Below are positions 1-8,222 of a DNA stretch of 64,000 nucleotides, piece by piece. Source of the stretch: Afipia sp. (GTDB taxonomy: Bacteria > Pseudomonadota > Alphaproteobacteria > Rhizobiales > Xanthobacteraceae). The position numbers and the translations under genes are program-made. Every line of letters starts with the position of its first letter. Positions within the stretch are counted from its first letter, which is position 1. Under the pieces are notes generated by a model, which saw only the letters and a program-made list of their open reading frames with translations, searched no databases and had not been told where the DNA came from. The stretch is taken from contig JANQAK010000003.1 of NCBI GenBank assembly GCA_024707075.1, forward strand, positions 744,001 to 808,000. The letters are read 5' to 3'.

Positions 1-287
1 GCGATCACGGCGACAGCGCGGCGAAACACGATGTTCGACGATGACGACGCGCCGGTCTCGGCATCCGAGGCCGCGAGCAGACGGCGGCTGATTTCGACGC
101 GCGCGGCTTCCGCCTCGTTCGCCCCAATCATCCCGGCCGCCACGTCCCGCTGCACTTCGGCGAGTTGATCCGTGTAGACAACCGTCTCGCTTCCCCCGGA
201 CGCGCGCCCCGCGCCACGCCCAAGCGGCCACAGCACGGCAAATACCGCTGCGGCCGTCATCAGCGCGAACACGAACCAGAGCGTCAT
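1..287 (-). CDS. ccmI: Cytochrome c-type biogenesis protein CcmI, N-terminal part (runs off window)
   Basis: The minus strand from the ATG at 287 reads into a protein starting MTLWFVFALMTAAAVFAVLW, a first membrane helix, followed by the conserved block VYTDQLAEVQRD and a stretch ending RRLLAASDAEAG. This is the usual N-terminus of CcmI/CycH, the membrane protein that presents apocytochrome c to the haem ligation complex. A second hydrophobic segment begins at the window edge. The rest of the gene lies outside, so the TPR part cannot be checked. No partner ccm genes are visible. Confidence 0.85.
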   Translation of the reverse strand, partial: MTLWFVFALMTAAAVFAVLWPLGRGAGRASGGSETVVYTDQLAEVQRDVAAGMIGANEAEAARVEISRRLLAASDAETGASSSSNIVFRRAVAVI

Positions 288-483
288 TCCACAGGGTTCC
301 CGGCAGGATTAGAACCACTCAAAGCGGCCATTCCGGGCCGGGTTACACCACGGCTGGCGGAAGCGTGCAATTGACATTTCCGGCACGAATTCAATGGGAT
401 TCCGGAACCACTTTGCGGCTTTTCGATATGAGCGACCGTGGGGTGGGAATAGTGCGCGAAGCCGCAGCGGACGTTGCGCTGGA

Positions 484-1899
484 TCAACCCGCGCGCGAAG
501 GCTTGCGCTCGGCGGACTTTGCGTCCTCGGCGGCCTTGCGCTCGACCGGCCGCGCCATTTCGGCGGCCTTGCTCATCAGCGAGGCATAATCCGGGCCGAA
601 CAGCACGTCGCAGAAGCGGATCGCGGCCTGCATCTGCATCAGGCGGTAAGCCCTCACCCGCTGATCGTGGGTGCGCAGCGATTCCACCAGCGTTTCAGTG
701 GCCTTCTCGACGTAGTGCTGCAATTCGGTATAGGCGCGGAGCGACACTTCGTTGATCGCCAGTTCGCTGGCATAGGTGCGGCACACCGCGACGAAATCGA
801 TCAGCGCGGCGGTCTCCTCGACATCCACCGGATCGATCCGGTTGGCCGAGGTCACGTCCTTGTCCGGCCCCTGCCGCAACAGCCGGCGCACGCGGCCGGG
901 CACGCTGTCGATTTCCGATTGCAGCGAATTGGAAATCTCGGAGCGGATCGAGGCCAATTGCTTGCCCCACGCGGATTCGGAGCGAATGTCGAGTTCGGTG
1001 CGCAGGCCGCGAACGCCGTCATGCAGCGTCTTGAGATTGTTGGAAGTGTCGTTGAAGTGGCCGCGCTTGATGTCGCTGCGCAGCTCGGAGGCCAGGCGCG
1101 ACAGATCGTGGATCGCCATGGTCACGGTGACACCGAACGGCGTGCCCGCAACGCGAATCTCGTCGTCGGACGCCGCCACCATGATGCCGAGGCGGACGAT
1201 CTGCCAGGGCGCGGCGAGCCGGTGCATCACCAGGGAAATCGCGAACGGCAGCACCTGCGGCGTTTGCAGCGAGGGCAGATTGAGCGCCGCCATCACCGAG
1301 CGGATCTGGGATTCGGCGAACGCCCGCATCTGGCCGGGCAGCTTATGATTGAGCTGTTCCAGCGCGTCGCAGGCGCTCAGCACGGCACCGATCGAGGCAA
1401 TGTCCTCCACCACGCTGGTGGCGCCGAGACGGCCAAGCGTGCGCTGGCGCTCGCCGCCTGTCAGGTTGCCGGTGACGCTGGCGATCGCTTCCGCGGCGGC
1501 AAGCTGGAAGGTGCGGACGGCGGCCTTGTCCGCCGCGCCGCCGGTCACCGCCGCCTCGAAGGCGCGGAAGGCTTCGGGACAGCCCTCGCGGCCGAGCCAG
1601 AGCCAGACCGGGCCGAGCGACGTGCGCCGGATCTGGCCGGGCCGGACGTGGGGCACGTTTTCAACGAGAAACGGCTCAAGCGGACGAAACGCCCGCCGCA
1701 TTGGATCTTCGGTGCGCGGCGTGATGTCCTCGCTCGAGGCGCGGACGATGCTGCGCAACTGTTCGAGCACGAAATTGGCGACGGCGACGTCCTCGCCGCG
1801 CTCGATCGCACGCTCGAACTCGCGCATCAGCAGGGCCTGCGCCTTCGGCGGCAACTGCCCGAGATAGTCCCTCAACCGCTCGATCGACGATTGGCTCAT
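484..1899 (-). CDS. Conserved protein of unknown function, about 471 aa
   Basis: A long soluble, mostly alpha-helical protein with normal high-GC codon use. It has no signal peptide, no obvious membrane segment and no motif I recognise. A GTG codon at 1911 would add four residues; I prefer the ATG at 1899 (MSQSSIERLRDYLGQLPPKA) because a GGGGTGAG stretch lies upstream. The C-terminus is charged, rich in Lys, Ala and Glu. It stands alone between ccmI and the HicAB-like pair. Plus-strand frames over it are shadows. Function unknown. Confidence 0.8.
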   Translation of the reverse strand: MSQSSIERLRDYLGQLPPKAQALLMREFERAIERGEDVAVANFVLEQLRSIVRASSEDITPRTEDPMRRAFRPLEPFLVENVPHVRPGQIRRTSLGPVWLWLGREGCPEAFRAFEAAVTGGAADKAAVRTFQLAAAEAIASVTGNLTGGERQRTLGRLGATSVVEDIASIGAVLSACDALEQLNHKLPGQMRAFAESQIRSVMAALNLPSLQTPQVLPFAISLVMHRLAAPWQIVRLGIMVAASDDEIRVAGTPFGVTVTMAIHDLSRLASELRSDIKRGHFNDTSNNLKTLHDGVRGLRTELDIRSESAWGKQLASIRSEISNSLQSEIDSVPGRVRRLLRQGPDKDVTSANRIDPVDVEETAALIDFVAVCRTYASELAINEVSLRAYTELQHYVEKATETLVESLRTHDQRVRAYRLMQMQAAIRFCDVLFGPDYASLMSKAAEMARPVERKAAEDAKSAERKPSRAG

Positions 1900-2053
1900 G
1901 CGCCCAAACACTCACCCCGGCCGCCGAAAGGCGTCCCACCGGGTTTGATAGCCGGAGCGTCGTTAATTTGAGGTTGAGGGTGGATTGGGATGGGAAGTTT
2001 ACGCCGTTTCACAGTCGGCAACCGCCGAAGGCAGATGCCCTGCAACACGGGCA

Positions 2054-2247
2054 TCAGAAGTGCTTGGGGAGGCCGGCCTGTTTCAGCACCGCGTTAGCGG
2101 TATGCCGTGATTTGATGCTGTTATCGACCGTGAAGCGGATGCCGGAAATCGGACTCTCCCAGATTTCATGATCGCCCCGCCCCTGACGGACAAAAAAGCA
2201 ATTCGCCTCGAGCAGCAGTTCTTCAGCTCGGGCGTGAAGCTGTTCAT
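2054..2247 (-). pseudogene. HicA/YcfA-like toxin gene, frameshifted
   Basis: Directly after the antitoxin, an ATG overlaps its TGA (ATGA) and starts MNSFTPELK. After about ten codons the HicA-like sequence continues in another frame, with GDHEIWESPISGIRFTVDN, then SRHTANAVLKQAGLPK and a TGA at 2054. Those are typical of small HicA-family mRNA interferases. The span is 194 nt, one short of a multiple of three, and the second frame has no ATG, GTG or TTG start of its own. The simplest reading is a one-base deletion near 2220, leaving an antitoxin with a dead toxin. A sequencing error would look the same. Confidence 0.7.
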
Positions 2248-2486
2248 GCAGCCTTGGCGCCGACCCTGACCCGCCTTGAGAAACTGGCGATCACTTCAAC
2301 CGGGACATCGAATCCATCATCGGCTTCATCCACATCCATAAGGTCACGAATGAGGCCGGGTAGTTTCGCATCCAGTTCATCGAGGCTGGAGGCTTCGGTC
2401 ACGAGGCCGGGCAGATCGGTGCTTTCTGCCGTCCACACATCGGCTTCGTTATCCCAGGTCGCCCGAACGACGATGAGATGTCCCAT
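2244..2486 (-). CDS. HicB-like antitoxin (DUF1902 family)
   Basis: From the ATG at 2486 the product is about 80 aa, starting MGHLIVVRATWDNEADVWTA and continuing into DLPGLVTEASSLDEL. This beta-strand-rich core with a D-L-P-G-L motif is characteristic of HicB/DUF1902 proteins, which neutralise HicA toxins. The frame is open upstream to 2546, but homologues normally start at this M. The stop overlaps the start of the HicA-like gene. It probably acts as antitoxin and autorepressor, although the partner appears frameshifted. Confidence 0.8.
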   Translation of the reverse strand: MGHLIVVRATWDNEADVWTAESTDLPGLVTEASSLDELDAKLPGLIRDLMDVDEADDGFDVPVEVIASFSRRVRVGAKAA

Positions 2487-2647
2487 TTTTGCTACGCCCC
2501 CGGAAGGAATGGCGGTCATCAAAGCAGTCCTGACGAGTCCAGACAAGTCCGCACGAGCATGCCGGACAACGCTTTAAGCCTTAGTTAGCCCCGCAGATGC
2601 GGAAAGGAAGATCATCCTCACTCTAACATCTTGATTTGAAGAGATTT

Positions 2648-4063
2648 TCACACCCCCGGCAGCACCAGTTCCGCCCTCAGCCCCCCGATCGGGGCCGCAC
2701 CCAGTTTGAGGCTGCCGCCGTAGAGGGCGGCGAGATCGGTCACGATGGACAGGCCGAGGCCGGAGCCGGGCTTGGTCTCGTCCAGCCGCTGGCCGCGTCC
2801 GGCGACCTGAACCCGCTCGGCCGGTGACAAGCCCGGCCCGTCGTCGTCGACGATGATCCGCAGCGTCGGGTCCAGTGGGCCGCCGGGCGTCAGTTCCAGC
2901 AAAACCTCGATGAACACCTTCTGCGCAGCCCACTTGCAGGCGTTGTCGACGAGGTTGCCGGTCATTTCCTCAAGGTCCTGCCGCTCGCCGCGGAATTTCG
3001 CGCCGGGCGCCGCCTCGACGTCGATCAGGATGTCGCGGTCGCGATGGATCTTCTCCATGGTCCGCCCCAGCGCCTCGATCACAGGCTTGACCTCGGTGAC
3101 GGTTCCGATGGTCTGCGCCCGCGCGGCGATGCGCGCCCGCTCCAGATGATGCGCGACCTGGTCGCGCATGATGTCGGCCTGTTCGAGGATCTTCATCGCG
3201 AACGGGTCGAGCCCGTGGGTGCCCGCCTCGTTGACGATCACCGACAGCGGCGTCTTGATGGCATGGGCGAGATTGCCGACATGGGTGCGCGAGCGCTCGA
3301 CGATGGCGCGGTTGGCATCGAGCAGCGCGTTGGTCTCGCGCGCCAGCGGCGCGATCTCCTCGGGAAACTCCCCTTCTAGCCGCTCGGCGTCGCCGGAGCG
3401 GATCGCGGCCAGCGAATTGGAAATGCGCTTGAGTGGCGCAAGGCCGAACCGGACCTGAAAGATCGTGGTGAGCAGGAGGCCGACGGTGAGCGCCGCGAAG
3501 GTGGCAGCAAGATAGGTGTTGAACGCCCAGGTCTCGTCGTCGATCTCGGTGGCGTCTCCCGCCACCGAGGCGAGATATTTCCCTTCGGTGCCGAGATCGA
3601 CCGGCCGTTCCACCATGCGCAAATGCTGGTCATCCGGCCCTGTGACATAGGCGAGGCGCACGCCGGACTGGTCCAGTTCGATGCCCATGTCCTCGAGCTT
3701 CGGCAGTGTGGCGTCCCACAGCGAGCGCGACGCCCGCACCTCGGGCTTGTCGCCATCGACCCGCGCCATCCGCCAGTACCAGCCCGACAGCGGCAGCTCG
3801 AACAGGGGCTCGCCGAGCGACTGCACCGACCGGTCCGCCGACTTGTCCTTGTCGTTCTTGTCGCCGGGATCTTCGGGCTGCGCGGCTTCGGCGATCAATG
3901 TGCGGAGATAGAAATTGAGCCGGCGGTCGAAGGCGCGCTCCACCGAGCGCTTGTACACCGACGACAGCACGATGCCGGTGATAAGCAGGATCAGCACCAC
4001 CCAGGCCGTCGCGGACAGAAACAGGCGTGTCGCGAGGGACGTCGTATGGCGGTTAGTGGGCAT
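2648..4063 (-). CDS. Sensor histidine kinase, PhoQ/EnvZ-like
   Basis: The 471-aa membrane kinase has a first transmembrane helix at about 14-34, a periplasmic region of some 145 residues, and a second helix at about 184-204. A HAMP-like linker, the dimerisation domain with H267 in NLAHAIKTPLS, an N box (NLVDNACKWA) and G boxes (DDDGPGLS, GSGLGLSI) follow. The order and H-box resemble PhoQ-type sensors. It overlaps the upstream response regulator by 11 nt, so the two are almost surely co-transcribed and form one signalling pair. The ligand cannot be told; PhoPQ-type systems sense divalent cations or acidity. Confidence 0.92.
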   Translation of the reverse strand: MPTNRHTTSLATRLFLSATAWVVLILLITGIVLSSVYKRSVERAFDRRLNFYLRTLIAEAAQPEDPGDKNDKDKSADRSVQSLGEPLFELPLSGWYWRMARVDGDKPEVRASRSLWDATLPKLEDMGIELDQSGVRLAYVTGPDDQHLRMVERPVDLGTEGKYLASVAGDATEIDDETWAFNTYLAATFAALTVGLLLTTIFQVRFGLAPLKRISNSLAAIRSGDAERLEGEFPEEIAPLARETNALLDANRAIVERSRTHVGNLAHAIKTPLSVIVNEAGTHGLDPFAMKILEQADIMRDQVAHHLERARIAARAQTIGTVTEVKPVIEALGRTMEKIHRDRDILIDVEAAPGAKFRGERQDLEEMTGNLVDNACKWAAQKVFIEVLLELTPGGPLDPTLRIIVDDDGPGLSPAERVQVAGRGQRLDETKPGSGLGLSIVTDLAALYGGSLKLGAAPIGGLRAELVLPGV

Positions 4064-4730
4064 TGGTCACGGGCGGCGGCGTCAGCAGATAGCCGAGGCC
4101 TCGCACGGTCTGGATGATGTCGACGTCGAGCTTCTTGCGGATGCGGCCGACAAACACCTCGATGGTGTTGGAGTCGCGGTCGAAGTCCTGGTCGTACAGA
4201 TGCTCGACCAGTTCGGTGCGCGACACCACGCGGCCGGAATGGTGCATCAGATAGGCCAGCAGGCGATATTCGTGCGACGTCATCTTGATCGGATTGCCGT
4301 TGACGCTGACGCGGTTGGTGCGGGTGTCGAGCATCACCGGCCCGCAGGTCAGTTCGCTTTGCGCATGGCCCGCGCTTCGCCGCAGCAGCGCGCGGATCCG
4401 CGCCAGCACTTCCTCGAGATGGAAAGGTTTCGCGACATAATCGTCGGCGCCGGCGTCGAAGCCCTGCACCTTGTCGCTCCAGCGATCGCGTGCGGTGAGA
4501 ATCAGCACCGGCATGGTGCGCTTGTTGCGCCGCCAGGCTTCCAGCACCGAGATGCCGTCCATCTTGGGCAGGCCGATATCGAGCACCACCGCGTCGTAAG
4601 GCTCCGAGTCGCCGAGGAAGTGCCCCTCCTCGCCATCGAACGCACGATCCACGACATAGCCCGCGTCCGACAAGGCTGTCGTGAGCTGACGATTGAGATC
4701 CGGGTCATCTTCAACAACAAGAAGGCGCAA
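4053..4730 (-). CDS. OmpR/PhoP-family response regulator
   Basis: This 225-aa regulator has a receiver domain with acidic pocket residues at 8-9, the phospho-acceptor D51 (VVLDIGLPKMDG) and K101 in DYVAKPF. A winged-helix DNA-binding domain follows, with EYRLLAYLMHHSGRVVSR and a C-terminal RKKLD...TVRGLGYLL. The start appears to be TTG at 4730; no ATG gives a full receiver domain. It precedes and overlaps its cognate kinase gene. It should be phosphorylated by that kinase and bind promoters of envelope or stress genes, but no target site was identified. Confidence 0.93.
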   Translation of the reverse strand: MRLLVVEDDPDLNRQLTTALSDAGYVVDRAFDGEEGHFLGDSEPYDAVVLDIGLPKMDGISVLEAWRRNKRTMPVLILTARDRWSDKVQGFDAGADDYVAKPFHLEEVLARIRALLRRSAGHAQSELTCGPVMLDTRTNRVSVNGNPIKMTSHEYRLLAYLMHHSGRVVSRTELVEHLYDQDFDRDSNTIEVFVGRIRKKLDVDIIQTVRGLGYLLTPPPVTNAH

Positions 4731-4828
4731 GACAGTCTCCGCACATTTGCCTTTGAACTGACGCTAACATGAACGGCGCGGCGCTGAATGCCTGATGAAC
4801 GGCGGTGCGCGCAAGAGAACTTCCAAGA

Positions 4829-5431
4829 TTACTTTTTCGTCACACTCGCTGTCTTGACGGCGGCCTTGCCGGTGACGGAGGCGACCAGTTTGCCGAGAAC
4901 GCCGGGGGCGTCCTGGCCGGTGGCGACGCAGACCTTTTCGCGGGTCCGGCCGCTGACGTAGACGCCTAACACGCCGAACCGGAAGCCCCAATAGCTGACC
5001 AGAAGGCCGGTCGCGCCGATCAGGGCGTTAATCGCGGTCATGTCGCCGGTCCAGAATTCGTGAACCAGAACAATCCAGAGCGCGGCACACTCAAAGGTTA
5101 ATTCGAACGCGTAGAGCGGACGCCACCAGCGCTGCAACGCATCCTCGCTGGCGAGTTCCGCGCGGATCGTGGCCTGCGTCTCGGCGATGGAGCCGCGCGC
5201 AGCGTCCGCCTCGGCGCGGATGGCCTCGGCCCAGGCATTCTCCGCCTGCGCGATCTGGTCCGCGCTGGAGGTTGTCAGCGCCTTGCCCACTGCCTCCGGA
5301 GACGCATCGGCCGCGCCGACGACCTCCGCGAGGATCTTGCCCGCCGCGCCGCCGAGCGGACCGCCGAGCGCGGTGCCGAGAATCGGCGCACCGAGGCCGA
5401 TGACCTGTCTGGCGATATCACCCCAGTCCAT
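4829..5431 (-). CDS. 3TM-type holin of GTA/prophage type
   Basis: The 200-aa protein begins MDWGDIARQVIGLGAPILGT, a glycine-rich segment, followed by a helical charged middle and two hydrophobic segments (about 108-130 and 137-158). This matches the GTA_holin_3TM family, which forms inner-membrane lesions that release an endolysin. It overlaps the endolysin gene by 14 nt and ends the minus-strand element. RcGTA uses a similar holin-endolysin pair, there encoded away from the structural cluster. The first segment is weakly hydrophobic, so the topology is uncertain. Confidence 0.8.
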   Translation of the reverse strand: MDWGDIARQVIGLGAPILGTALGGPLGGAAGKILAEVVGAADASPEAVGKALTTSSADQIAQAENAWAEAIRAEADAARGSIAETQATIRAELASEDALQRWWRPLYAFELTFECAALWIVLVHEFWTGDMTAINALIGATGLLVSYWGFRFGVLGVYVSGRTREKVCVATGQDAPGVLGKLVASVTGKAAVKTASVTKK

Positions 5432-6215
5432 TGGATGTCCTTTCCGCAGGCGGCATCACCGCCGCTTCCTGATGCGCGCGGCTCCGCCAGCGCCAGATGA
5501 GAAAGATCGCGAGCGCCGTCAGCGCAGCCGCCGCGACGACCATCGCCGCCACTTCAAGCCGCGACGTCGCGACAGCCGTGGCAGTGCCCGCCGCGACGAC
5601 AGCCCCTGCGGAAGCCGGCCCGGCCGGAATGCTCATAGGCACAACGGCCTTGCCGGATGCAGCGGACGGCGTACGCGCACCCGGCGCAGGCTGACGGTTC
5701 TGCGCCATTGCCGATGCGGCGACGCGCACGCCATCGACCCGCGCGGTCCAGCCGCGCCCGAACACCGGAAACGTCTTCAGCGATTGCAGGAATGCGAGAC
5801 GCTCGGCGCAAATGGCGATGACGAGATCGAGCGGCACGGCTTTCGTTGCCGCCGCGATCACATCGTCGCTCACCACGCTGCTGCGGTCGGACAGCTTGAG
5901 CACGCGGCGCAGCACCTTGCCGGCGCGGCCGATGCCCGAGTTCACGCCATAGTCGAACACCGCGTAATCGACACCGGCGGGAAGCTCGTCACACCGCAGC
6001 GCGTTCCAGTAACGCTCGCGGTAAATTGTCCGCGCAACGCTTTGCGGCATCGCGCGCACGTCGTCGGCGGTGGCGTTGCTCTTCCAGTAGCGCCGCGCGT
6101 CGGCCAGCGTGATGCCGAAATTGGTCGGCCCGCCGGGATCGGACGGATGGTCGGTGTAGCCGCCCTCGTCCTTCAACAGGCGCGTCAGCGCCAGATCGTA
6201 AGACGCCGCCGCCAT
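5418..6215 (-). CDS. GH108 endolysin (N-acetylmuramidase) with C-terminal membrane anchor
   Basis: From the ATG at 6215 (MAAASYDLALTRLLKDEGGY) the product is 265 aa. The EGGY motif carries the expected catalytic glutamate of glycoside hydrolase family 108, followed by DPGGPTNFGIT. A peptidoglycan-binding region follows (about residues 95-170), then an Ala/Pro-rich linker and one strong hydrophobic helix near the C-terminus (LEVAAMVVAAAALTALAIFL). The frame is open upstream to 6329, but the real start is just after the stop of the 43-aa gene. It should cleave peptidoglycan during lysis. The terminal anchor is not needed for a plain cytoplasmic endolysin and may control access to the wall. Confidence 0.88.
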   Translation of the reverse strand: MAAASYDLALTRLLKDEGGYTDHPSDPGGPTNFGITLADARRYWKSNATADDVRAMPQSVARTIYRERYWNALRCDELPAGVDYAVFDYGVNSGIGRAGKVLRRVLKLSDRSSVVSDDVIAAATKAVPLDLVIAICAERLAFLQSLKTFPVFGRGWTARVDGVRVAASAMAQNRQPAPGARTPSAASGKAVVPMSIPAGPASAGAVVAAGTATAVATSRLEVAAMVVAAAALTALAIFLIWRWRSRAHQEAAVMPPAERTSNGLG

Positions 6216-6216
6216 C

Positions 6217-6348
6217 TCAGACGGCCCACGCGACGATGACGAGCGACACGATCCAGACCACGAGCGCGCCTTTCGGCCGCGCCGCGACCTGCGCGGCGGT
6301 CCATTCCAGAGGCGCGGCGGCGCGATCACGCAACGATGCGAGCGTCAT
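6217..6348 (-). CDS. Small single-pass membrane protein of the lysis module, 43 aa
   Basis: This short gene begins MTLASLRDRAAAPLEWTAAQ and ends in a hydrophobic helix, GALVVWIVSLVIVAW. It has a GGAGAA ribosome-binding site before the ATG, and its TGA lies one base before the endolysin ATG, so the two are translationally linked. It is too short for a spanin and has no catalytic motif. Its place in front of an endolysin-holin pair suggests an accessory lysis or anti-holin-like role, but that is inference. Confidence 0.65.
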   Translation of the reverse strand: MTLASLRDRAAAPLEWTAAQVAARPKGALVVWIVSLVIVAWAV

Positions 6349-6361
6349 GTCGGTTCTCCAT

Positions 6362-6388
6362 ATGAAAATGGCCCGCGAGAGCGGGCCG
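6362..6388 (-). terminator. Hairpin resembling an intrinsic terminator ahead of the lysis genes
   Basis: On the minus strand GGCCCGC, a TCTC loop and GCGGGCC form a perfect 7-bp GC stem (6370-6387) followed by ATTTTCATA. It lies about 20 nt before the start of the 43-aa lysis-module gene, so it would stop or attenuate transcripts arriving from the right. The T-run is short, hence moderate confidence. Confidence 0.5.
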
Positions 6389-6490
6389 GGTTTGGTGATA
6401 TTTCAGAGGATCGCGCCGAGAGGCGCAGGATAACGGCTGCACACGCCCTGATTGCGTGGTAAGGAGTTACATTCTTCGTTGGGGGCGGCC

Positions 6491-7222
6491 GTGTTTAATA
6501 CAATTGCGCTAGGCGTCGTTTGCCCGATGGCGAATGAGCGGGAGACCGCTGTCCAATTCGCTTCGGAGGTGTTGACCGTTTGCTCGCGCTACGGATTCAA
6601 GTCCGTGCGATTTTTTGCGGTGCTCGATAACGTTTCAACTGACGGGACGCGCGATCTGCTGTCAGCATACGCGGCGCAAGATCCGAGGCTGGAAGTCCTC
6701 TGGGCTCCCGAGAACAGATGTATCGTGGATGCATATGTCAGCGGCTACAGAGCGGCCTTGGATGGCGGAAGCGACTGGATTTTGGAAATCGACGCCGGAT
6801 ACAGCCACCAGCCGTCCGAGATTCCCCGCCTTTTCGAGAAAATGACGGAAGGTTACGACTGCGTTTTCGGCAGCCGCTTCTGCGAAGGCGGCGATATGAG
6901 CCGGAATACCCTCAAGCGCAGGTTGCTCAGCAGAGGCGGAACGCTGCTGTCGAACCTGCTGCTCCACACAAAACTTCAGGACATGACCAGCGGATTTCAG
7001 CTTTTCTCCCGGGCCGCGATCCAGGGCATTCTGGATCGCGGCATCCGTTCGCGTGGACCTTTCTTCCAAACCGAGATGAAGGCTTATTGTCAGAAACTTC
7101 GAATTGCGGAAGTGCCGATAACCTACAGCGGCGCAAATCATTCCATCGGCCGTGCGGCGCTCAGCGATTCATTCAAGGGACTCTGGCGTCTGTTTCAGCT
7201 TCGATTGCAGAACCAGCTATAA
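6491..7222 (+). CDS. Family 2 glycosyltransferase, DPM1/DPG-synthase-like
   Basis: The product has the GT-A fold signature of polyprenyl-phosphate sugar transferases: a nucleotide-binding N-terminus (ALGVVCPMANE), a DNVSTDGT motif, a metal-binding ILEIDAGYSHQP at about 95-106 (a variant of the usual DAD), and FGSRF and DMTSGFQLFSR blocks typical of dolichol-phosphate mannosyltransferase relatives. There is no C-terminal membrane domain. In-frame TTG codons at 6452 and 6479 are alternative starts; an AAGGAG lies at 6461. It heads a plus-strand set with lower G+C than the flanking phage-like genes, consistent with acquired surface-glycan genes. Confidence 0.8.
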   Translation: MFNTIALGVVCPMANERETAVQFASEVLTVCSRYGFKSVRFFAVLDNVSTDGTRDLLSAYAAQDPRLEVLWAPENRCIVDAYVSGYRAALDGGSDWILEIDAGYSHQPSEIPRLFEKMTEGYDCVFGSRFCEGGDMSRNTLKRRLLSRGGTLLSNLLLHTKLQDMTSGFQLFSRAAIQGILDRGIRSRGPFFQTEMKAYCQKLRIAEVPITYSGANHSIGRAALSDSFKGLWRLFQLRLQNQL

Positions 7223-7223
7223 C

Positions 7224-8222
7224 ATGCGCGCTGGCACATTTCTGGTCGTCACGTCGATCAATTCTCCGAATGCGGTTCTGCATTCCTTGGCAAAAGGCGC
7301 GAAGGAATCAGGCGTTCAATTCATCGTCGTCGGCGACAGGAAAAGCCCGCCTGACTTTACGCTGGAGAACTGCGATTATTACAGCCTGACCGATCAGCAA
7401 TCTCTCGATTTCAGGTTCGCGGCCGAATGCCCTGCGGGCCACTATTCACGCAAGAACGTCGGCTATCTGATCGCCCTGAAGGCCGGGGCTGAAATCATCA
7501 TCGAGACCGACGATGACAACCATCCACGGCCGAATTTCTGGGCGCAGCGGGTTCGATCACACATCTCACGTATTGAAAGCAATCCGGGCTGGGTGAACGT
7601 CTACCGGCATTTTACCGATGCTCATATATGGCCGCGCGGCCTTCCCCTCGACGAGGTCACCAAAAGTCCCGCGCCGATTTCGAACAACGGACTGATCGAG
7701 TCTCCGATTCAACAGGCCCTCGCCGACGAAAATCCAGATGTCGACGCCATTTATCGCCTCACCCTGCCGCTGCCGCAATCCTTCCGCGAAGAACAGCCTG
7801 TTGCGCTAGGCAGGGATGTGTGGTGCCCCTTCAACAGCCAGAACACGACATGGTGGAAGGAAGCCGCGCCGCTGCTTTATCTGCCGAGCTTCTGTTCGTT
7901 CCGGATGACCGACATCTGGCGCAGCTTCGTCGCCCAGCGGATCGCATGGGGAAATGGCTGGCACATCACTTTCCATTCCGCTTCGGTTTGGCAGGAACGT
8001 AACGAGCATAATCTCCTGAAGGATTTCGAAGACGAGGTCCCCGGCTATCTCCACAACAGGAAGATATGCAAACGGCTCAGCGGGCTCGAACTCGCGTCCG
8101 GCCCCGCCAATCAAATCGAAAATCTGACCGCTTGCTATACCGCGCTGATCGATCTCGGTGTTATCGAACCGGAAGAACTCGGCCTGCTTGAAGCGTGGTC
8201 GTCCGACTTAGGCGGGATATGA
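7224..8222 (+). CDS. STELLO-like glycosyltransferase (DUF288 family)
   Basis: From the ATG at 7224, one base after the previous stop, the protein starts MRAGTFLVVTSINSPNAVLH and has about 332 residues. VVTSINSP, the FIVVGDRKSP segment, CPAGHYSRKNVGYLIAL and the ETDDDN motif at about 95-100 are hallmarks of STELLO/DUF288 proteins, which are predicted Golgi glycosyltransferases in plants and have poorly studied bacterial relatives. The DDD probably binds the metal-nucleotide sugar. There is no membrane segment. It overlaps the next gene by 4 nt, so the product probably works with the membrane glycosyltransferase-like protein downstream. Confidence 0.8.
   Translation: MRAGTFLVVTSINSPNAVLHSLAKGAKESGVQFIVVGDRKSPPDFTLENCDYYSLTDQQSLDFRFAAECPAGHYSRKNVGYLIALKAGAEIIIETDDDNHPRPNFWAQRVRSHISRIESNPGWVNVYRHFTDAHIWPRGLPLDEVTKSPAPISNNGLIESPIQQALADENPDVDAIYRLTLPLPQSFREEQPVALGRDVWCPFNSQNTTWWKEAAPLLYLPSFCSFRMTDIWRSFVAQRIAWGNGWHITFHSASVWQERNEHNLLKDFEDEVPGYLHNRKICKRLSGLELASGPANQIENLTACYTALIDLGVIEPEELGLLEAWSSDLGGI

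Noticed and set aside
394-1971. A 525-codon plus-strand ORF covering the conserved unknown gene
   Set aside because: It is the antisense shadow of the minus-strand gene at 484-1899: its product is Arg/His/Gly-rich with no conserved pattern, while the minus frame has normal codon use and helical structure.
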